A DNA stretch of 64,000 nucleotides, from assembly GCF_002835805.1 (NCBI RefSeq), contig NZ_PISE01000022.1, forward strand, positions 62,001 through 126,000, in the 5' to 3' direction. A program made the translations under genes and the position numbers. The notes under the pieces were generated by a model. That model was not told the DNA's origin. It saw nothing but the letters and a program-made list of their open reading frames with translations, and ran no database searches. The stretch is from Niallia nealsonii (GTDB lineage: Bacteria; Bacillota; Bacilli; Bacillales; Cytobacillaceae). Below are positions 55,446 through 63,435 of the stretch, piece by piece; within the stretch, counting starts at the first letter, position 1; each line of letters starts with the position of its first letter.

Positions 55446-56255
55446 ATGAGGAAATTAAGTATAATGATTCTATTATTATTGAGCTTATCCTTTGTGCTGG
55501 CTGCATGCGGTACAAAAGAAGAATCAGATAAGTCCAATGGTGCAGATACAAGTAATGATTTATTGGCAAAAGTAAAAGAAGATGGCAAATTAGTTGTGGG
55601 AACGGAAGGAACATACCCTCCATTCTCTTATCATGATGATAATGGCAAATTAACTGGTTTTGATGTAGAAATATCAGAAGAAGTGGCAAAACGTCTTGGC
55701 GTTGAGGCAGAGTTTAAAGAGACACAATGGGATGCAATCTTTGCAGGCTTAGATGCAAAACGTTTTGATATGATTGCAAACCAAGTAGGAATAAATGATG
55801 AAAGAAAAGAAAAATATTCTTTCTCTGATCCTTATATCTCTTCTTCGGCTGTTCTAATTGCAAGAAGCGATTCGGATGTAAAAAGTTTTGAAGATATAAA
55901 AGGCTTAAAGGCAGCACAATCTTTAACAAGCAACTATGGAGAAATGGCGAAATCATATGGAGCAGAATTAGTTGGTGTTGATGGGTTTAACCAATCGGCA
56001 GAATTATTAAATTCTAAGCGAGTAGATGTAACCATTAATGATAAATTATCCTTTTTAGATTATAAAAAGCAAAAGCCGAATGCTAAGATTGAGATTGTTG
56101 ATTCTGCTGATGATGTATCACAAAGTGGATTAATGTTCCGACAAGATAATGAGACACTAGTAGATGCGGTCAATAAAGCGCTAAAAGAAATGATTGATGA
56201 TGGTACGTACACAAAAATTTCTGAAAAATGGTTTGGCGAAAATGTTCTTAAGTAA
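55446..56255 (+). CDS. tcyA: Cystine ABC transporter, substrate-binding lipoprotein TcyA
   Basis: 269 residues. Lipoprotein signal with lipobox LAAC (Cys at about residue 20), then an SBP_bac_3 domain: VVGTEGTYPPFSYHD, FDVEISEEVAKRLG, FKETQWDAIFAGLDAKRFD and C-terminal ISEKWFGENV. These agree closely with B. subtilis TcyA. It is anchored outside the membrane and captures L-cystine or a related amino acid. ATG 55446 follows GGAGG; the frame upstream to 55407 runs through the promoter region. It overlaps the permease gene by 14 bases. Confidence 0.88.
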   Translation: MRKLSIMILLLLSLSFVLAACGTKEESDKSNGADTSNDLLAKVKEDGKLVVGTEGTYPPFSYHDDNGKLTGFDVEISEEVAKRLGVEAEFKETQWDAIFAGLDAKRFDMIANQVGINDERKEKYSFSDPYISSSAVLIARSDSDVKSFEDIKGLKAAQSLTSNYGEMAKSYGAELVGVDGFNQSAELLNSKRVDVTINDKLSFLDYKKQKPNAKIEIVDSADDVSQSGLMFRQDNETLVDAVNKALKEMIDDGTYTKISEKWFGENVLK

Positions 56256-56943
56256 TATATTCACAGATCCAGATTTGCTTGAAAGATATACGGAGATTGC
56301 CCAAAGTTCCCTTCTGCCTTTGCTGAAGGGGGCGTTTTTTTATACGATACCACTATCAATTATTTCCTTTATCATCGGTCTTATATTAGCTATTTTCACT
56401 GCACTTGCAAGAATGTCTGATATCAAAGTGCTTCAATATCTAGCAAGAATTTACATTTCTATTTTTAGGGGAACACCATTATTAGTGCAGCTGTTTATTA
56501 TATTCTACGGTTTGCCTAATTTAAATATTATTATTGATCCATTTCCTGCAGCAGTTATTGGATTTTCTTTAAGTGTAGGCGCCTATGGTTCAGAAATTGT
56601 TCGCGCTGCTATTAGTAGCATTCCTAAGGGACAGTGGGAAGCAGGCTATTCTATTGGCATGAGCTATAGCCAAAACTTAAAAAGAATTATTTTACCGCAA
56701 GCGGCTAGAGTTTCTTTGCCTCCTTTATCTAATACATTTATTAGTTTAATTAAGGATACATCCCTTGCTTCCATGATTTTAGTAGTAGAAATGTTTCGTG
56801 TGGCACAGCAAATAGCCAGCACCAATTATGAGTTTTTATTATTGTATTCAGAAGTGGCTTTGCTTTATTGGATTATTTGTTTTCCCCTTACGATCATTCA
56901 GCAGCATATCGAAGAAAGATTAAGCAAGCATTTAGTTAAATAA
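56242..56943 (+). CDS. tcyB: Cystine ABC transporter, permease TcyB
   Basis: 233 residues, five hydrophobic helices, the HisM/ArtQ type. The EAA loop is visible as GQWEAGYSIGMSYSQNLKRIILPQA (about 133-157 region) where the ATPase docks. The start ATG 56242 lies inside the end of tcyA, giving translational coupling; the longer frame to 56194 is within tcyA coding sequence. Length matches B. subtilis TcyB. It forms the membrane channel with TcyC. Confidence 0.87.
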   Translation: MFLSNIFTDPDLLERYTEIAQSSLLPLLKGAFFYTIPLSIISFIIGLILAIFTALARMSDIKVLQYLARIYISIFRGTPLLVQLFIIFYGLPNLNIIIDPFPAAVIGFSLSVGAYGSEIVRAAISSIPKGQWEAGYSIGMSYSQNLKRIILPQAARVSLPPLSNTFISLIKDTSLASMILVVEMFRVAQQIASTNYEFLLLYSEVALLYWIICFPLTIIQQHIEERLSKHLVK

Positions 56944-56976
56944 GAAATAACTCATCCTTTTTGAAAGGAGCATAAC

Positions 56977-57714
56977 ATGATATCCATAAATGGATTGTCC
57001 AAACATTTTGGAAAATTAGAAGTATTAAAAGATATAAGTTTGGAAGTGGAAAAAGGAAAGGTGATTGTAGTTGTTGGCCCATCAGGATCAGGAAAAACAA
57101 CAATGCTGCGCTGTTTAAATCTACTAGAGATTCCGACTGCAGGTAAAATAGCGATCCAAGATCAAACACTGGACTTTTCCAAAAAAGTTGGCCAAAAAGA
57201 AATAAATACTTTTCGAAAATTAACAGGCATGGTTTTTCAAAACTATAATTTATTTCCACATAAAACGGTTCTTGAAAATGTAATGGAAGGACCAATTGTT
57301 GTCAAAAAACAAGACAAAGCTGCTGCTAAAAAAAAGGCAGAACAATTGCTGTCAAAAGTTGGTTTAGAAGATAAATTAGATTTTTATCCATTTCAACTTT
57401 CTGGCGGACAGCAGCAACGTGTAGGCATTGCACGGGCATTAGCTATGGAACCAGAAGTTATGTTATTTGATGAGCCAACTTCTGCTCTTGATCCAGAATT
57501 AGTTGGAGAAGTATTAAAGGTAATGAAAGAACTTGCTAAAGAAGGCATGACAATGATTATTGTGACACATGAAATGAAGTTTGCTAAAGAAGTAGCAGAT
57601 GAAGTCATTTTTATGGATGGGGGCTATATTATTGAAAAAGGAAATCCCGCTGCTATTTTTACTGCTCCAAAAGAGCAAAGAACGAAACAATTTTTACAAT
57701 TAATCCAAGAATAA
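56977..57714 (+). CDS. tcyC: Cystine ABC transporter, ATP-binding subunit TcyC
   Basis: 245-residue polar amino-acid importer ATPase. Walker [10 protein letters not shown] (about residues 33-41), signature [15 protein letters not shown] (about 137), Walker [15 protein letters not shown] (about 160) and switch THEMKFA. ATG 56977 follows GAAAGGAG, 33 bases after the permease. It powers cystine uptake, supplying sulfur and thiol balance. A terminator-like hairpin lies at about 57.8 kb. Confidence 0.9.
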   Translation: MISINGLSKHFGKLEVLKDISLEVEKGKVIVVVGPSGSGKTTMLRCLNLLEIPTAGKIAIQDQTLDFSKKVGQKEINTFRKLTGMVFQNYNLFPHKTVLENVMEGPIVVKKQDKAAAKKKAEQLLSKVGLEDKLDFYPFQLSGGQQQRVGIARALAMEPEVMLFDEPTSALDPELVGEVLKVMKELAKEGMTMIIVTHEMKFAKEVADEVIFMDGGYIIEKGNPAAIFTAPKEQRTKQFLQLIQE

Positions 57715-57810
57715 AAGGAAGCCTGCTATTTAGTTTGGCATGTCGTTTTTTTGAAAATAAAAAAAGAGGAAGTCAGCATACCTCAATGGGAATGTTAACT
57801 TCTCTTCAAC

Positions 57811-57857
57811 AAAAGGGGGAATTACACTTTGTAGTTACAGTGTAGTCCCTTTTTTTA
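57811..57857 (+). terminator. Terminator after tcyABC
   Basis: AGGG...ATTACACT pairs with AGTGTAGT...CCCT (G-U included), followed by seven T. The complementary strand could also end the small minus-strand gene. Confidence 0.65.
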
Positions 57858-57886
57858 CTTTTTATACATAATAAATGCAATTTTTT

Positions 57887-58075
57887 TTAATCACCTCTAA
57901 TTTTCCTATGAATCACTTCATCTTCTAATAGGTTCAAAAAGGAAAGAGTAATGCCGGCAAGTAGTGCGGCTAAGGTGTATACTGTAAACCCTGTAAGGAT
58001 ATAGCAAATAAAAGTGCTGAAAAAGGTCCAAATCAAACAGTATTGAACAGCAGATAAAATAAAAAAATTTTTCAT
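57887..58075 (-). CDS. Small two-helix membrane protein, unknown
   Basis: 62 residues: two hydrophobic helices (about 5-27 and 30-48) and a charged C-terminus (NLLEDEVIHRKIRGD). ATG 58075 follows AGAAGGTAAC on the minus strand, a reasonable ribosome binding site. I do not recognise the family. It converges on tcyABC and is divergent from the candidate small RNA and chemoreceptor. Could be a small membrane regulator or remnant; evidence is limited to a clean frame, helices and ribosome binding site. Confidence 0.6.
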   Translation of the reverse strand: MKNFFILSAVQYCLIWTFFSTFICYILTGFTVYTLAALLAGITLSFLNLLEDEVIHRKIRGD

Positions 58076-58199
58076 TTTGTTACCTTCTTTCCATTTTGCT
58101 TTATAGCAATATTCATTCCATCTTTAATAAACGTATGACGATATACATAAGAATAGAAGATAGCAAAACAAAGATGCATGAGTTTTTGCTGCGAAATGC

Positions 58200-58220
58200 C
58201 CCTTTTTTTCAAAAAAAGGG
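58200..58220. repeat. Near-perfect palindrome CCCTTTTTTT-C-AAAAAAAGGG
   Basis: Ten-base arms around one base. It can form a hairpin on either strand and might terminate transcription coming from either side. It lies just upstream of the candidate small RNA. Confidence 0.5.
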
Positions 58221-58254
58221 ATAAGCCCACACTTTTTCTGAAAAATTACATATC

Positions 58255-58380
58255 TAATAAGTATAAAGGATAGCTTGTATTACCTTCCAGAAAGTAATTG
58301 CAAGCTGCTCTTTATACCGTAACCCCATAACCTCCTCTCATTTTAAGGTATAGTTCTTAGGAACTATACCTCTTTTTTTT
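58255..58380 (+). ncRNA. Candidate structured C-rich small RNA
   Basis: 58261-58317 folds into one long hairpin from three nested pairings: GTATAAAG/CTTTATAC, AGCTTG/CAAGCT and ATTAC/GTAAT. A single-stranded C-rich stretch (AACCCCATAACCTCCTCTCA) follows, complementary in part to ribosome binding sites. It ends in a textbook terminator: AGGTATAGTTC-TTAG-GAACTATACCT plus eight T (58346-58380). This design is typical of trans-acting Firmicute small RNAs such as RoxS or FsrA, but the sequence is not one I recognise. The promoter is unclear. No coding frame of note is inside. Confidence 0.45.
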
Positions 58381-58454
58381 ATAAGGAAATAAAGTCTAAT
58401 TATCTACAGTTTATAAGTAATCAAAAAAATAAAAAATAATGCTAATTTAATAAT

Positions 58455-58485
58455 CTGCTTTATAAAGGAAAAATAAAGCCGATAC
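58455..58485 (+). promoter_or_regulatory. SigD-like promoter for the second chemoreceptor
   Basis: GCCGATAC (58478-58485) matches the SigD -10 consensus GCCGATAT at seven of eight positions. The -35 TAAA at 58462-58466 is closer than the ideal 15 bases, so the site is tentative. It fits a chemotaxis gene 85 bases downstream. Confidence 0.4.
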
Positions 58486-58569
58486 ATGTAATATAAAACG
58501 AGAGAAAATTTCTCAACGCGAACAAAATTAGTTATAATATCCTATAAAAAGGTGAGGAAGGTATAATTT

Positions 58570-59856
58570 ATGCGTAAAAAGACCCCGTTTAAAAGTTTGA
58601 ACATAAAATTAATACTTGTTATTATTCTTGCTACTATGATTAGCACCCCTATCTCCATTTATTTGAACGAGATAATGAGGGAAGCACATGTGTTCCGTCC
58701 TGAATTCAGCATGTTTATTAATACTATTATTAATTTAATAATTACAACATTGATTGCATCCTTTTTTATTCACCAAATTATTCTTCGCCCAATAAAAAAA
58801 TTGCTGTATTCTACAAAAGAAATACGAGAAGGCAATTTAAACATTGAAATGGAGAAACAATCAAATGACGAGATTGGCATGTTGACAGAAGAATTTATTC
58901 TAATGAAAAATTCTATTAAAAATCTTGTTATAAAAGTAAATGAAACTTCTGAACATATTACTTCTTCTGCAGAAATTTTATCAGAAAATACGGTTAGCAC
59001 AAGCCATGTTTCAGAACAAATTTCTTCTGCTATACAAAGTGTTGCAGCAGGGTCTGAAGAGCAAACAAATGGCATGGAAATTATTGTAGATTCTGTTGCA
59101 TTGGTAAATAGTGAAATTAAAGAAATTGCAAAAAGTACAGAAGGAATGGCTAAATCGTCCAATGCTGCTATTGTAAAAGCAAAAGAAGGACAAGAAGTGG
59201 TAGAAAGCACCGTAAAACAAATGAGTCTTATTCAAAATTCTGTTAAAGAATCAAATAGCTCTATTGCTTTATTGCAAGAGCGTTCACAAGAGATTGGACA
59301 ATTTTTAAAAGTAATTACAGAAATCGCAGATCAGACAAATTTGCTTGCATTAAATGCGGCAATTGAAGCAGCACGTGCAGGAGAAGCTGGTAAAGGGTTC
59401 GCTGTTGTAGCAGAAGAAGTAAGAAAGTTGGCAGAGCAATCCAATCAATCAGCAAAACAAATTGCTGTACTAGTAAATGAGATCCAAAAAGATACACTTA
59501 CTTCTGTTAAGACCATGAAACGAGTGACAGAGGAAGTAAAAGATGGGATTAATATTACCAATAATACAAAAGAAAAATTTAATCTTATTTCTGATTCTAT
59601 GTCTGATATGAGCCATCAAATGGATAGTGTGCTTCAGGCTACAAATAAAATATCGATTAATATTATGGAGGTTGCTGGGTCTGTAGATCAAGTAACAAGC
59701 ATTGCAAAAGAAAATAGTCAAAATTCTATCAATGTTTCTGCATCTTCTCAGGAACAATTAGCAGCAATGGAGGAGATAACAAGCTCAACTAAACAGCTTG
59801 CTCAAATAGCGGATGATTTAGTTGCTTTAACAAAGGGGTTTAATATTAATAGATAA
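58570..59856 (+). CDS. Methyl-accepting chemotaxis protein without extracellular sensor domain
   Basis: 428 residues. Two membrane helices (about 13-31 and 51-72) are joined by only some 20 residues, so there is no ligand domain outside the cell. A HAMP domain (about 73-125) and a methyl-accepting signalling domain follow, with tip motif [24 protein letters not shown] (about 250-275). Such receptors may sense membrane state, pH, energy or cytoplasmic cues. ATG 58570 follows GAGGAAGG. Possible SigD promoter upstream. No CheR-binding pentapeptide at the C-terminus. Confidence 0.85.
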   Translation: MRKKTPFKSLNIKLILVIILATMISTPISIYLNEIMREAHVFRPEFSMFINTIINLIITTLIASFFIHQIILRPIKKLLYSTKEIREGNLNIEMEKQSNDEIGMLTEEFILMKNSIKNLVIKVNETSEHITSSAEILSENTVSTSHVSEQISSAIQSVAAGSEEQTNGMEIIVDSVALVNSEIKEIAKSTEGMAKSSNAAIVKAKEGQEVVESTVKQMSLIQNSVKESNSSIALLQERSQEIGQFLKVITEIADQTNLLALNAAIEAARAGEAGKGFAVVAEEVRKLAEQSNQSAKQIAVLVNEIQKDTLTSVKTMKRVTEEVKDGINITNNTKEKFNLISDSMSDMSHQMDSVLQATNKISINIMEVAGSVDQVTSIAKENSQNSINVSASSQEQLAAMEEITSSTKQLAQIADDLVALTKGFNINR

Positions 59857-59993
59857 CAAAGAGTATCATGCATTTAATGGTAGGCTATGTACAAGCAGTT
59901 TATTGTTTTCAATTGTTTGAGTAATGTGTTTTCCAGCAATGGTGGAATAAATAAAGCGTAGCTATAAAGTGTAATAAAATAGTTGCATATATC

Positions 59994-60032
59994 AGGTAGA
60001 CGGTCTAACATATGTAGGCAGTCTACCTTTTT
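59994..60032 (+). terminator. Terminator after the chemoreceptor gene
   Basis: Eight-base perfect stem AGGTAGAC/GTCTACCT followed by seven T. Confidence 0.85.
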
Positions 60033-60154
60033 TTAGTCTTTTGCTTAAATAACCTATTATTTGGAAAAAGATGAGGCATAATAGGTTAATGAGACTGCTT
60101 TTATAGTTAACTGCTTAAATCTATTCACGGATGGCCTATTACTAAAAAGAGAGC

Positions 60155-60182
60155 GCATGTTTTGGGAAACATGCTTTTATTT
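60155..60182 (+). terminator. Second hairpin upstream of rodA
   Basis: GCATGTTT (60155-60162) pairs with AAACATGC (60167-60174) and is followed by TTTTATTT. Confidence 0.7.
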
Positions 60183-60395
60183 ACAATTACATCACCTTTA
60201 TATTAAATTTAAGTTAAATAAATGTCGAAAGTTGTTATTTATTAAGAATACAAATATAATGAAGAATTGAATAAATGCTTAATTTATAAATGGACAAAAA
60301 ATTTACTGCCTTGTGTTATTACTTCGGATTAAATGGCAGTAAGTATAATAAAATTTCACTTTAATCCTGTAATTTTCTCAAGGAGTAATGTATAA

Positions 60396-61562
60396 ATGAA
60401 CCGTAATCAAAATAATTCAAAAATAGATTTTAGTCTTGTGCTTATATTAATGCTACTTTGCCTTGCAAGTTGTGTTGCTATTTTTAGTGCGCAAAGTACC
60501 GGACAATACAATGAAAACTTTTTAGTCAAACAAATTTTTTGGTATGCCGTAGGAGTTGCTATTATTGCAGGGGTTATCTCTTTAGATTCTGATCAACTAA
60601 AAAAGATAGCATGGTATGCATATGGATTTGGCATATTTCTTTTGCTGCTATTAATTGTTGCACCTGAAAGCATCGCAAGAGAAGTAAATGGAGCAAAAAG
60701 CTGGTTCCAGCTTCCAGGTATTTCTCTTCAGCCATCTGAATTTGTCAAAGTGTTTATTATTTTAGCTCTTTCAAGAATTATTGTTGAACATCAAGAAAAA
60801 TATTTAGCGAAAACGTTAAAAACAGATTTGTGGCTGCTAATAAAAATTGTGGGTATTACTTTTTTCCCCCTCATTTTAGTGATGCAGCAGCCTGATTTGG
60901 GAACTTCCCTTGTTTTTATCGCTATTATGCTTGGAATGATTTTTATATCAGGAATAACCTGGAAAATAATAGTGCCTCTATTTATGGGAGGCTCCTTATG
61001 TGGAGCAGGAATCTTATATTTAGTAGTATGGCAGCCAGCTTTATTGGAAAAATATTTAGGTGTGCAAGAATATCAGTTTGGACGCATTTACTCTTGGCTG
61101 AACCCTTACAATTATCAAAGTTCCACAGGATATCACTTAACACAATCATTATTGGCGATTGGTTCAGGCGAGACGGCTGGAAAAGGAATGGGTACAAGAG
61201 ATGTATACTTGCCAGAGAGTCATTCTGATTTTATATTTAGTGTAATAGGAGAGGAATTTGGTTTTATTGGTGCGAGTGTGCTAGTTAGTTTGTTTTTCCT
61301 TCTTATATACCATATTACAAAAGTCGCTTTAGAAACAAAAAATTCCTTTTATACATGTATTTGTGTAGGGGTTATCAGTGCCATCACTTTCCATGTATTT
61401 CAAAATATCGGGATGACAGTTGGAGTATTGCCGATTACAGGAATACCATTGCCATTTATCAGTTATGGAGGAAGTTCCTTGATGGGGAATATGCTGGCCA
61501 TTGGATTAATTTTCTCTATACGTTATCATTACAGAAAATATATGTTTTCAAATGGGGAATAA
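60396..61562 (+). CDS. rodA: SEDS-family cell-shape glycosyltransferase, RodA type
   Basis: 388 residues with ten predicted helices. The SEDS signature regions are present: REVNGAKSWFQLPG and LQPSEFVK (about 97-116), VMQQPDLGTSLVF (about 167-179) with the catalytic Asp, GIGSGETAGKGMGTR, and C-terminal LPITGIPLPFISYGGSSL. It polymerises lipid II into peptidoglycan during elongation. Length and the short N-terminus favour RodA over FtsW or SpoVE, but the three are similar. ATG 60396 follows AAGGAG. The stop codon overlaps repeat copy D. Confidence 0.85.
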   Translation: MNRNQNNSKIDFSLVLILMLLCLASCVAIFSAQSTGQYNENFLVKQIFWYAVGVAIIAGVISLDSDQLKKIAWYAYGFGIFLLLLLIVAPESIAREVNGAKSWFQLPGISLQPSEFVKVFIILALSRIIVEHQEKYLAKTLKTDLWLLIKIVGITFFPLILVMQQPDLGTSLVFIAIMLGMIFISGITWKIIVPLFMGGSLCGAGILYLVVWQPALLEKYLGVQEYQFGRIYSWLNPYNYQSSTGYHLTQSLLAIGSGETAGKGMGTRDVYLPESHSDFIFSVIGEEFGFIGASVLVSLFFLLIYHITKVALETKNSFYTCICVGVISAITFHVFQNIGMTVGVLPITGIPLPFISYGGSSLMGNMLAIGLIFSIRYHYRKYMFSNGE

Positions 61563-61713
61563 AGTGAAACTTCAATCCGTGTGGTTCTCCTTCCACCAAG
61601 GGATTGTTAGTTGAAACAATCAAGCTTTTACGGGCAGTTTCTACCCACCTAGATTTCTCATTTTCTTTTATAACCTTAAGGTGGGGGTCAAAAGCTTGTT
61701 AATGCGTGATAAA
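61559..61713 (-). repeat. TTTAT/TTTCAC-ended short repeat, copy D (full type)
   Basis: Minus strand: TTTATCACGCATTAAC ... CCCCCACCTTAAGG ... GAGAAATCTAGGTGGG ... GTAAAAGCTTGATTGTTTCAACTAACAATC ... GGATTGAAGTTTCACTTTAT. This is one of the most complete copies. Its TTTCAC end contains the rodA stop codon. Confidence 0.82.
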
Positions 61714-61761
61714 ATTTAAGATAGATGAAGTGCATAAGCAAATAGAAAAATTTCTGGGCAC

Positions 61762-61797
61762 AAAAAAATAACCTGTCATGTGGCAGGTTATTTTTTT
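61762..61797. terminator. Bidirectional terminator after rodA
   Basis: AAAAAAATAACCTG pairs with CAGGTTATTTTTTT around an 8-base loop. Confidence 0.92.
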
Positions 61798-61870
61798 GCT
61801 TATCTACTTGTTTCCTTTGGGTGAGGGGGAAGGAAACAATCGATAAAAAGTAATGACAATCAAACGATAT

Positions 61871-61885
61871 TGATAATCATTATCA
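61871..61885 (+). promoter_or_regulatory. Perfect Fur box
   Basis: TGATAATCATTATCA is an exact 7-1-7 Fur motif (TGATAATNATTATCA), followed by AT-rich TATAAT-like sequence and the YusU-like gene 78 bases on. Confidence 0.92.
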
Positions 61886-61962
61886 ATTGATTTAATATTA
61901 TAATAAATTATAATATATATTGTGTCAATCTTTATTTCAAAAAAAAATCAGCGGAGGAAAAA

Positions 61963-62208
61963 ATGGAAGAAGAATTTCAAAAAAAATTTGCTGGATTGTT
62001 ATCTGACTATACACAATTGTTATTGGGACAACAAAACAAGGCAATCCAAACAAAAGTAGAAATTTGGATGCTGTATTCCCATATGGCGAAGTCTATGCCT
62101 AGTTTAGTGAAACATTGGAATCAGGAATTTCCAGAAGGAAAACAGGAAATGATGAACATAATAGCAGAAATAAAAAAAATCAACGAAAAACAAAAACAAA
62201 ATAAATAA
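61963..62208 (+). CDS. Fur-regulated small protein, YusU/DUF2573-like
   Basis: 81 residues, soluble, mainly helical (LLSDYTQLLLGQQ, IWMLYSHMAKSMPSLVKHWN, IIAEIKKINEKQ). The sequence resembles the DUF2573 protein YusU as I remember it, whose gene in B. subtilis precedes the siderophore ATPase gene yusV. The perfect Fur box upstream shows iron control. ATG 61963 follows GGAGGAAA. No siderophore transporter gene follows here. Function unknown; perhaps an accessory to iron uptake. Confidence 0.7.
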   Translation: MEEEFQKKFAGLLSDYTQLLLGQQNKAIQTKVEIWMLYSHMAKSMPSLVKHWNQEFPEGKQEMMNIIAEIKKINEKQKQNK

Positions 62209-62336
62209 AGAAACATATGCTACTAAGAGACCTGGACAATCTTTTTATGTTATTTTTATCTTTTTTTGAAGTTTTATTATTTAATGTTTTTTTCTAAAGG
62301 GGGATATTTAGTTTGATAACAAATACATTAACCATT

Positions 62337-62377
62337 AATAATCAGTGGGATACAAAACAATGCTCCCACTGATTATT
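62337..62377. terminator. Bidirectional hairpin between yusU-like and yusN-like genes
   Basis: Fourteen-base perfect stem AATAATCAGTGGGA/TCCCACTGATTATT around a 13-base loop; T-rich on the plus-strand side. Confidence 0.8.
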
Positions 62378-62385
62378 AGTTTATT

Positions 62386-62721
62386 TTATTGAACAGTCGA
62401 TGGACCATAAGGGAATTGATTAGTATATCCTTTGAATTGCTGATAAGACTGCTGTAACTTTTGTTGTTCTGCAGACTCTAATTTGTACCAGCCCTTTTGA
62501 AACATCACAGTATATAATTCCCTTTGCATATTTTGTGTTTCTGTAAAAATTGCTAATAAATCTTGATATAATGCTTGATGGCTTGCTTCGTTTAAAGCAG
62601 TGGAATAAGAATCAGTCATATACTTTTCTGTGGCTAATAAATCATTAATAAAATCTCTATCATTCATTTGTGGTGTTTTAGGTACTTGTGTTTCTGGATT
62701 TTGAATAGGTTGTTGATTCAT
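62386..62721 (-). CDS. yusN: CotF-family spore coat protein (YusN-like)
   Basis: 111 residues. After a Gln/Pro-rich start (NQQPIQNPETQVPK) the CotF helical domain follows: MNDRDFINDLLATEKYMTDSYSTALNEASH and LYTVMFQKGWYKLE. The C-terminus is Gln/Tyr-rich, typical of coat proteins. ATG 62721 is chosen; the ATG three bases upstream is closer to GGAGGG than usual. It forms a minus-strand cluster with another CotF-like gene and yuzL, next to fadN, the same neighbourhood as in B. subtilis. Expected in the spore coat. Confidence 0.8.
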   Translation of the reverse strand: MNQQPIQNPETQVPKTPQMNDRDFINDLLATEKYMTDSYSTALNEASHQALYQDLLAIFTETQNMQRELYTVMFQKGWYKLESAEQQKLQQSYQQFKGYTNQFPYGPSTVQ

Positions 62722-62750
62722 CATTTTCCCTCCATAACTAATTCAAACGA

Positions 62751-63029
62751 TTATTGCTGTTGGTAAGTGCCGCTACTTAAAGATTGTTGGGCATTTAAAT
62801 GGGAAATTATCTGTTCATAATGTTTTTGATGCATTTGTCCACATTTGTCCAGATAAGATTTTATTGTTTGGTCTTTTGTATTAGTAGCAAAAAAATGTGC
62901 TTTTTTCATGGCAAGTAAATTCCATGAAAGCATGTCTGTTAAGTAAAGAGAGTCTTTTACGGTTATGGTCGCTGGCGGCTGCATCATCTCATTTGTGTTT
63001 TGCACAGCAGAATGGAATGTTTGCTGCAT
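62751..63029 (-). CDS. Second CotF-like small protein
   Basis: 92 residues. The domain TITVKDSLYLTDMLSWNLLAMKKAHFF followed by CGQMHQKHYEQII is the two-helix ferritin-like pattern of CotF/YhcM-type coat proteins. ATG 63029 follows TTGGAGG; a TTG at 63044 is part of that site. It lies 29 bases upstream of the yusN-like gene on the same strand, so the two are probably co-expressed in the mother cell. Confidence 0.78.
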   Translation of the reverse strand: MQQTFHSAVQNTNEMMQPPATITVKDSLYLTDMLSWNLLAMKKAHFFATNTKDQTIKSYLDKCGQMHQKHYEQIISHLNAQQSLSSGTYQQQ

Positions 63030-63067
63030 ATTATTTTCCTCCAATCGAAATGGGCTGAAATATTTTA

Positions 63068-63199
63068 TTATTTTTTATACTGATTGTTTTGGCTGTTTAC
63101 TTTTCCACCACCATCGTTTTCAACTGTTGGTCCAGCATTCCCTTTTACACTTGCTGCACTTACGCCAGCTTTTGATGGATTTTTTTTCACTCTAGGCAT
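63068..63199 (-). CDS. yuzL: YuzL-like small protein
   Basis: 43 residues (MPRVKKNPSKAGVSAASVKG..., ending SQNNQYKK), polar and basic. It matches my memory of the YuzL family, and its position beside fadN and yusN is as in B. subtilis. ATG 63199 follows GGAGGTGAC, an excellent ribosome binding site. It is probably spore-related by composition and context. No function is established. It is divergent from fadN. Confidence 0.75.
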   Translation of the reverse strand: MPRVKKNPSKAGVSAASVKGNAGPTVENDGGGKVNSQNNQYKK

Positions 63200-63435
63200 T
63201 GTTGTCACCTCCTACACTTACACATAGTAGCCTTTCCTATCTCAAAAGTTTTAATGAATTAAATCATCATTTACCATAAGTTTTCAAATAAAAATGATAA
63301 AAATGTGGACAAAAAAACAGGCAGGATATAATGCACTATCGTATATAGATATAAAAAGGTAAATTTATGATGCATACAGTAGGTGAATATTGTTTGTTTT
63401 GAAAAAATTATAAAAAAATGAGAGGGAGGAAAAAA

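Larger units (their letters stand above)
59857..60395. other. Intergenic region with two terminators
   Basis: About 540 bases before rodA, without a gene. It holds AGGTAGAC/GTCTACCT plus T-run (59994-60032) and GCATGTTT/AAACATGC plus TTTT (60155-60182). Two terminators in tandem with about 120 bases between them could bound a short transcript; none was defined. Confidence 0.5.

Noticed and set aside
58770-59210. 146-codon minus-strand frame inside the second chemoreceptor gene
   Set aside because: Antisense shadow of a well-supported coding region.
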